Source of the DNA: Jaltomata sinuosa
Lineage: Eukaryota; Streptophyta; Magnoliopsida; Solanales; Solanaceae
Length of the DNA: 64,000 nucleotides
NCBI GenBank assembly: GCA_003996215.1
Contig: QJPP01000034.1
Coordinates: 682,001-746,000 of the forward strand
Reading direction: 5' to 3'
The notes under the pieces are model-generated. The model saw nothing but the letters and a program-made list of their open reading frames with translations. It was not told the DNA's origin and searched no databases. A program made the translations under genes and the position numbers. Shown one piece after another: positions 60,301-64,000 of the stretch (position 1 is the first letter of the stretch; every line of letters begins with the position of its first letter).

Positions 60301-62407
60301 CTGTCACTTGCGTGTTACCTTGATAGGAAACAAAAAAGCAATCTCTTTAGCGGAGAATGTCAGTTCATTTATTTCTTGGTCAAAAAGAGAGCTGAAAGAT
60401 ATAGTCATTTAGACGGAAGAGACTCTTGATGGAAACTGAAAAAATAAAAACCAACAAGTGTAGATTCGTACGTCCAAGTAAAGATAACATAGCTTACCAA
60501 ATCTACCAAGGCCAGCATCAATGTCGTTGATCATCAAAACACTCATTTTCCCCTGTTAAGCAATAGGAACCATATCACAGTTCATTAACAGTTCACTTAA
60601 ACACTATGAAAGACTTCAGAGAGAATTATAGCAGGAATTAAGACGATTCAGTAAGGCACAAAAGTCAAACTTCAATTTAGTGAGCCACATAGATGAATTG
60701 GAAGAAATTATGCTATATGCGGGATAATAATTGATTTCACAACCTTTTTAGTAATCATTCTAATGTGCAACTATTAGTAGGAAATTCCATCACCCCACAC
60801 CCCTTCTCTCTTTAAGCCCAAAAAGACAAAGAGGAGAGAGAAAGTGTTTGTAATGGTACACCTTTGAACACAGCATTAAATATGCATGCTTTTGTAACAT
60901 GTGTTCATGACTGAAACAGACAATGCATGCATATGCTAAGCTGTGAAGCTACTCTTTTTCCAGTGAACTAAGTATACATTCTCAAAAACATGAAATATCA
61001 TGGATGTCTTATTCATATTGTTTTCAAATTTCATCTGCCTCTCAATCTATTGGTGTGTGTGCGCGCGCATGGTGCACTTTTGCTTCTTTTTCTCCTAGGA
61101 TAATGAAAAATATTGTGGAACAAAGGGAGGAATATATGTTCTGCCATATCGGGAAGCGCTCATATTGATCATATATATCCATTTGGAACTTTGTTAACAT
61201 TTTAGAAAGAAGTCAAGAGTAGATCTTGCTAGTCATTACATAAACAAGGTAAAATGCACCAGAAGCACACAACTGGACTAAACCTCTTTTTTGGATTATT
61301 TTTTTTTTGGTGGGGGGGGGGGGGGGATGGTGTACTCTTTTTATTTTCAGTAGCAACATTTCTTCCATTAATTTTTTATTTTTTTGAGTAAAGGGTAACA
61401 TTCTTCCATTAAGATTATTAAAGAAAAAATGCTCAAATTAACACAATATTTTAACACAGTTTTGATGGTTTAAATAAATCAACAATTTAACAGTCAGAAA
61501 AAGGAAAGAGACAATAAGGCCATGTAAGAAGAAAAAGAAGACCATAAAGACAGCCGGTGTGAACACCAGCAGAAAAGAGTGAATGTCAGATAAGAAGGGA
61601 AAAAGGAAGAGTGTTGGTGTTGGTGTCGTGAGCAAGGAAAAGAATTTCAAAGGAAGAGGAGACAAATAATATTCAGAACTGAATGAAGTTGTTGCTGTAG
61701 CAGATGGCCTGAATGCATGATCCTAGGAAAGAAGAAAAAGTCAAAGAGTGATTGATTAAAGATAGGGGAAATAAGAAACCCGTGCACTAGAAGGAGCAGT
61801 GGGTGGCGATAAGAAGAAGAGCATGTGGTGGAAAACAGGAGGCAGAGAAGAAGAGCTGCTTGGATCTATAAAATAACGAATACGGAGTGGAAGGACGGGA
61901 GACAGAAAAAGGCAGCAGTTGGTGCCGATACCAAAAACGAAGATGTGCTGCAGATTGCAGCAAAGGGACAAAAGGAGAAAAGGGAAGATGACAGAAGAAG
62001 AAAAGGAAAAGGAGGAACAAGAAAGTTCGAGAATGGAAGCCAATAACATGTTACTGATGACTTGGATTGGGGGAACAAAAAAAGGAGTTAAATAGGGTGA
62101 AAGCTTCTGTTTACTATTGTTCTTCTCTATGAATTTCTATTCACCGAAAAAAGTAACAGTGATCCATTACCTGTTGACCATTGTCACCGACAACAGGAAA
62201 CAGAAAATGAACAAATGTGTCAAAACTAAAACAGCAAATAAGGCATAGATATAACATAAATCATAGCATAACCTATGTAGAATAACAGGACCCAGACATA
62301 CAAACATATACATATACCGGTAATAAAAGCAGTAAAGCTTCTAACTTGGTTCTGAACCACTTGAGAAGCAGTTCTATAACGCTCACGTATTAGCTTTCCC
62401 GGTTCTC
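51346..62407 (-). CDS. Rubisco-activase-like AAA+ ATPase, 3' part (last 7 exons; 5' end outside window)
   Basis: Exons, 5' to 3': 62407-62346, 60552-60498, 60318-60117, 59051-58945, 58659-58604, 57082-56990, 51456-51346; all phases agree and give 227 full residues to the stop. Seen in order: EPGKLIRERYRTASQVVQNQ; Walker B region MSVLMINDIDAGLGRFG; TVNNQIVVGTLMNLCDNPT; IPIIVTGNDLSTMYAPLIRD followed by GRMEKFYW (sensor 1 and the activase 'IRDGRMEKFYW' signature); a LDFYGAMRSRTYDQSILKWV-like stretch; a C-terminal helix ending KLSKEYMKNMDDE. This matches the chloroplast Rubisco-activase-like family (Arabidopsis At1g73110 type, about 430 residues) better than classical RCA. Walker A and the transit peptide must lie beyond the right edge. 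Its substrate is not established for the family. The last intron is 5.5 kb and holds a retrotransposon; others hold LINE fragments. Confidence 0.92.
51753..52048 (+). repeat. Left LTR remnant
   Basis: Begins aggctgttcagttagttaag, shared with 56532 onward. It contains a T/C-rich 3' part and ends before the primer binding site. The TGTTACG start seen in the right LTR is missing. Confidence 0.8.
52051..52061 (+). promoter_or_regulatory. Primer binding site for initiator tRNA-Met
   Basis: tggtatcagag is the standard plant LTR-retrotransposon primer site complementary to the 3' end of initiator methionine tRNA. It follows the left LTR by two or three bases. Confidence 0.85.
52092..56432 (+). pseudogene. 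gag-pol remnant of the Ty3/gypsy element
   Basis: Order of domains: gag capsid region (52092-52920, with in-frame stops near 52375 and 52482), zinc knuckle CFTCDEKFGPGHVC (about 52975-53015), an eroded protease region (about 53220-53300), reverse transcriptase (RMCIDYRELNKCTVKDEF near 53940; VMPFGLTTAPSAFQRLMNQV near 54145; the usual YVDD box is seen as FFDD near 54240), RNase H (RPIAYFSNGLSEKNRALSVY near 54695), integrase (DRLSKAASYMPLQHPYS near 55463) and a chromodomain-like end (WEDLPDFQAKFPHF near 56385). Gypsy order with a terminal chromodomain indicates a chromovirus. Many stops and frameshifts make it non-functional. Confidence 0.88.
56462..56712 (+). repeat. Right LTR remnant
   Basis: Starts tgttacgtgttagatttcat directly after a purine-rich tract (cgaagggaagggta, the polypurine primer). 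It loses similarity to the left LTR after aaaggaatctcc near 56712. Confidence 0.8.
57737..57885. repeat. Imperfect tandem repeat (~85 bp x 2) in an activase-like intron
   Basis: tctactatggattaaagaac followed by accc/actc, then aactttgtaaat occurs at about 57737 and again at about 57822. Both are followed by a gttga-gagaga...tatttatac stretch. The copies differ by several substitutions and indels. Confidence 0.75.
58260..58364 (+). mobile_element. 105-bp RTE LINE 3' end fragment
   Basis: tctatcagaaacaacctctc, gtaggggtaaggtctgcgta and cttgtgggattacactgggt match the family tail, ending ttgttgt. Flanks atctgaaaactgattc (58244-58259) and atctgaaaaccaattc (58365-58380) are a slightly diverged target duplication. 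Confidence 0.82.
59138..59220 (-). mobile_element. Short RTE LINE 3' end fragment
   Basis: On the minus strand it reads tgaggtctatcagaaacaac, ctacctatct-like region, ggtctgcgtacatcctaccc, then ttgttgttg. No clear target duplication is seen. Confidence 0.7.
59571..59658. repeat. 44-bp tandem duplication
   Basis: atcgtccttttcataaactt to gaattgtgtc (59571-59614) is repeated at 59615-59658 with two differences. It is in the activase-like intron between exons ending 60117 and starting 59051. Confidence 0.9.
61312..61326 (+). repeat. Run of 15 G after a T-tract
   Basis: A homopolymer of 15 guanines follows ttttttttggt in an intron of the activase-like gene. Length may be inaccurate for technical reasons. 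Confidence 0.8.
61400..62170. other. Purine-rich intron DNA without a gene
   Basis: The plus strand is rich in A and G (for example aagaagaaaaaagaaga-like runs), which produces long but uninformative open frames on both strands. No domain or splice pattern supports a gene. Confidence 0.5.
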
Positions 62408-62449
62408 CTGTTAGAGGAAAGATGAAAAGGAAAATAAGTAAATAACTCA

Positions 62450-63326
62450 ACAACAACAACATACCCAGTGTATTCCCACAATGTGGGGTCTGGGGAGGGT
62501 AGAGTGTACGCAGTCCGTACCACTACCTCAGAGGTGAGGTAGAGAGGCTGTTTCCGATAGACCCCCGGCTCGAGACAAAAACAGTCTAAAAAAAGGCTAA
62601 AAAGGGCGTAACAAGGATACAGGATAGAAAACATGATAAAACTACAAGAGACGATAGGAAGTAATATGTAGTAACAAACAACAGACAGAAACAGAGCACT
62701 GCCACAAAATACTACTACGAGGAATCTAAGAAAAGAAACTATAAGCGTAGCACTACGATTACTAGCCTACCTACTAGCCTACACACACTTCTACCCACTA
62801 CCCTTCTACCCTAATCCGCGTCCTCCACACCTTCCTATCTAGGGTCATGTCCTCGGTAAGCTGTAACTGTGCCATGTCCTTTCGAATCACCTCTCCCCAA
62901 TTCTTTTTCGGTCTACCTCGTCCTCTCCTGTAACCATCCATAGCCAACCTCTCACACCTCCGCACTGGAGCATCCGTGCCTCTCCTCCTCACATGTCCGA
63001 ACCATCTTAACCTCGCTTCCCGCATCTTATCTTCCACCGATGCCACACCCACCTTATCCCGGATATCCTCATTCCTAATTCTATCTCTCCTAGTAAACCC
63101 GCACATCCATCGCAACATCCTCATCTCCACCACCTTCATCTTTTGAATATGGGAGTTCTTTACTGGCCACCACACCCACCTTATCCCGGATATCCTCATT
63201 CCTAATCCTATCTCTCCTAGTAAACCCGCACATCCATCGCAACATCCTCATCTCCACCACCTTCATCTTTTGAATATGGGAGTTCTTTACTGGCCAACAC
63301 TCTACTCCATACAACAAAGCTGGTCG
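62450..63326 (-). mobile_element. 5'-truncated RTE LINE with 19-bp target-site duplication
   Basis: On the minus strand it carries the end of the reverse-transcriptase protein (MRMLRWMCGFTRRDRIRNED, EARLRWFGHVRRRGTDAPVR, RPKKNWGEVIRKDMAQLQLT) to a stop near 62800. The tail with ggtctatcggaaacagcctc and (TTG)n follows. aaaataagtaaataactca occurs perfectly at 62431-62449 and 63327-63345. It lies in the activase-like gene in the same orientation as the gene, only about 40 bases from an exon. Confidence 0.92.
63043..63296. repeat. 127-bp tandem duplication inside the RTE LINE
   Basis: ccacacccaccttatcccgg through ctttactggcca (63043-63169) is repeated at 63170-63296 with about one difference. 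127 is not a multiple of three, so it breaks the LINE reading frame. Confidence 0.92.
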
Positions 63327-63446
63327 AAAATAAGTAAATAACTCATGTACAAGTAAAAACTATAAATATATAAAAGGGATAGAAAAAAACACAGATTCTA
63401 GAATTGGAAAATTTTGCTCTTCACTTGGAGGTAATCAGGAAAAAAA

Positions 63447-63695
63447 TACTCACTCCATTTCAATTTGTTTATCTTACTATCCTTTTTAGTTTGTTTCAAA
63501 AAAAATCCTCTTACCTTTTTTGGCAACTCTTGTTTCAACTTTCCACATGGCATGTTTAAGACCACAAGATTAAAGGAAATTTTGGTACTTTCTACATATC
63601 TTTAGTTTAAGACCACAAGATTCAAAAGTCTTCTTTATTTTCTTAAACTCCGTGCCAAGTCAAAACCAGACAAACAAATTGAAACGGAGGGAGTA
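63447..63695. mobile_element. Stowaway MITE
   Basis: It starts tactcactccatttcaatttg and ends caaattgaaacggagggagta, long inverted repeats with TA at both ends. It is probably within an upstream intron of the activase-like gene. Confidence 0.82.
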
Positions 63696-64000
63696 ATAAA
63701 TATGATCGCCATCCTAGATGGTCGCAATATGAGTCCTCAAAGTGAGTTGGGAAGAGTTTATGCATGTAAACTTTTTTGTCTCATTACGGCAATGTCATCT
63801 ACCATACTAACCTACAAATTGTTGGATGAGGCCGATCTCTAGCTTATGGATATATATATATAAAAGTCAATTATACTTTTCTGAACCAGCAACAGTCAAT
63901 CTTGGTTCCTCTATGAAAATGCTTGCTTTGACTAGGCATAGCCTCGTGATAATATATCACGGAAAATAATTTTAAGAAAAGGTAGTCAAAGTTTTTTTAC

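Noticed and set aside
61756..62078. Overlapping open frames of 70-97 codons on both strands
   Set aside because: They arise from purine-rich low-complexity intron DNA inside the activase-like gene.
63697..64000. Search for the next upstream exon of the activase-like gene (Walker A region)
   Set aside because: No matching coding segment with an acceptor/donor pair was found before the window edge.

Overview
The window is nuclear DNA from a flowering plant, almost certainly from the Solanaceae (tomato/potato/tobacco/pepper family). It is AT-rich and its genes carry many introns with GT-AG (and two GC-AG) borders. The encoded proteins are typical plant families. The spaces between genes hold repeats usual for Solanaceae: RTE-type LINEs ending in (TTG)n, Stowaway and Tourist MITEs, a tRNA-derived SINE and a Ty3/gypsy element. 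The family assignment is an inference from repeats and protein similarity; the species cannot be read from the sequence.

Layout. (1) 0.98-8.06 kb, minus strand: a 20-exon Ste20/GCK (FRAY/OSR1-like, BLUS1-family) protein kinase of 672 residues. (2) 8.1-14.7 kb: intergenic, with paired G-boxes, a Stowaway MITE, half a Tourist-like element, a 19-unit minisatellite, a SINE with perfect target-site duplication and a 46-bp perfect tandem duplication. (3) 14.97-19.25 kb, plus: an 11-exon CER3/WAX2-type cuticular wax gene of 644 residues. (4) 20.4-22.2 kb, minus: a 4-exon ABCI17/STAR1-type ABC ATPase of 263 residues. (5) 22.2-27.2 kb: inverted-repeat element, decayed RTE LINE, complete Tourist-like MITE. 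(6) 28.18-29.44 kb, plus: an intronless coding region for an ADA1/HFI1-type SAGA subunit of 418 residues. (7) 29.5-36 kb: nest of an RTE LINE, a MITE and an L1-type LINE. (8) 36.0-38.83 kb, minus: a two-exon gene for a 95-residue conserved basic protein of unknown function, with TATA box and two G-boxes upstream. (9) 39.2-51.3 kb: gene-free, dominated by a degenerate tandem array of a ~415-bp repeat (40.1-45.5 kb). (10) 51.3-62.4 kb, minus: the last seven exons of a Rubisco-activase-like AAA+ ATPase whose 5' part lies beyond the right edge. Its last intron holds a decayed antisense Ty3/gypsy retrotransposon, and other introns hold LINE fragments.

The genes do not form a pathway or operon; they are ordinary single plant genes with unrelated roles (kinase signalling, wax synthesis, aluminium-tolerance-type ABC transport, transcription coactivation, chloroplast AAA+ chaperone). 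I found no CRISPR array, tRNA or rRNA gene. I did not find a new biological system. The most interesting points are the uncharacterised 415-bp array, the retrotransposon-loaded intron, two frame-supported GC-AG introns and the clean target-site duplications that date and orient the LINE/SINE insertions.
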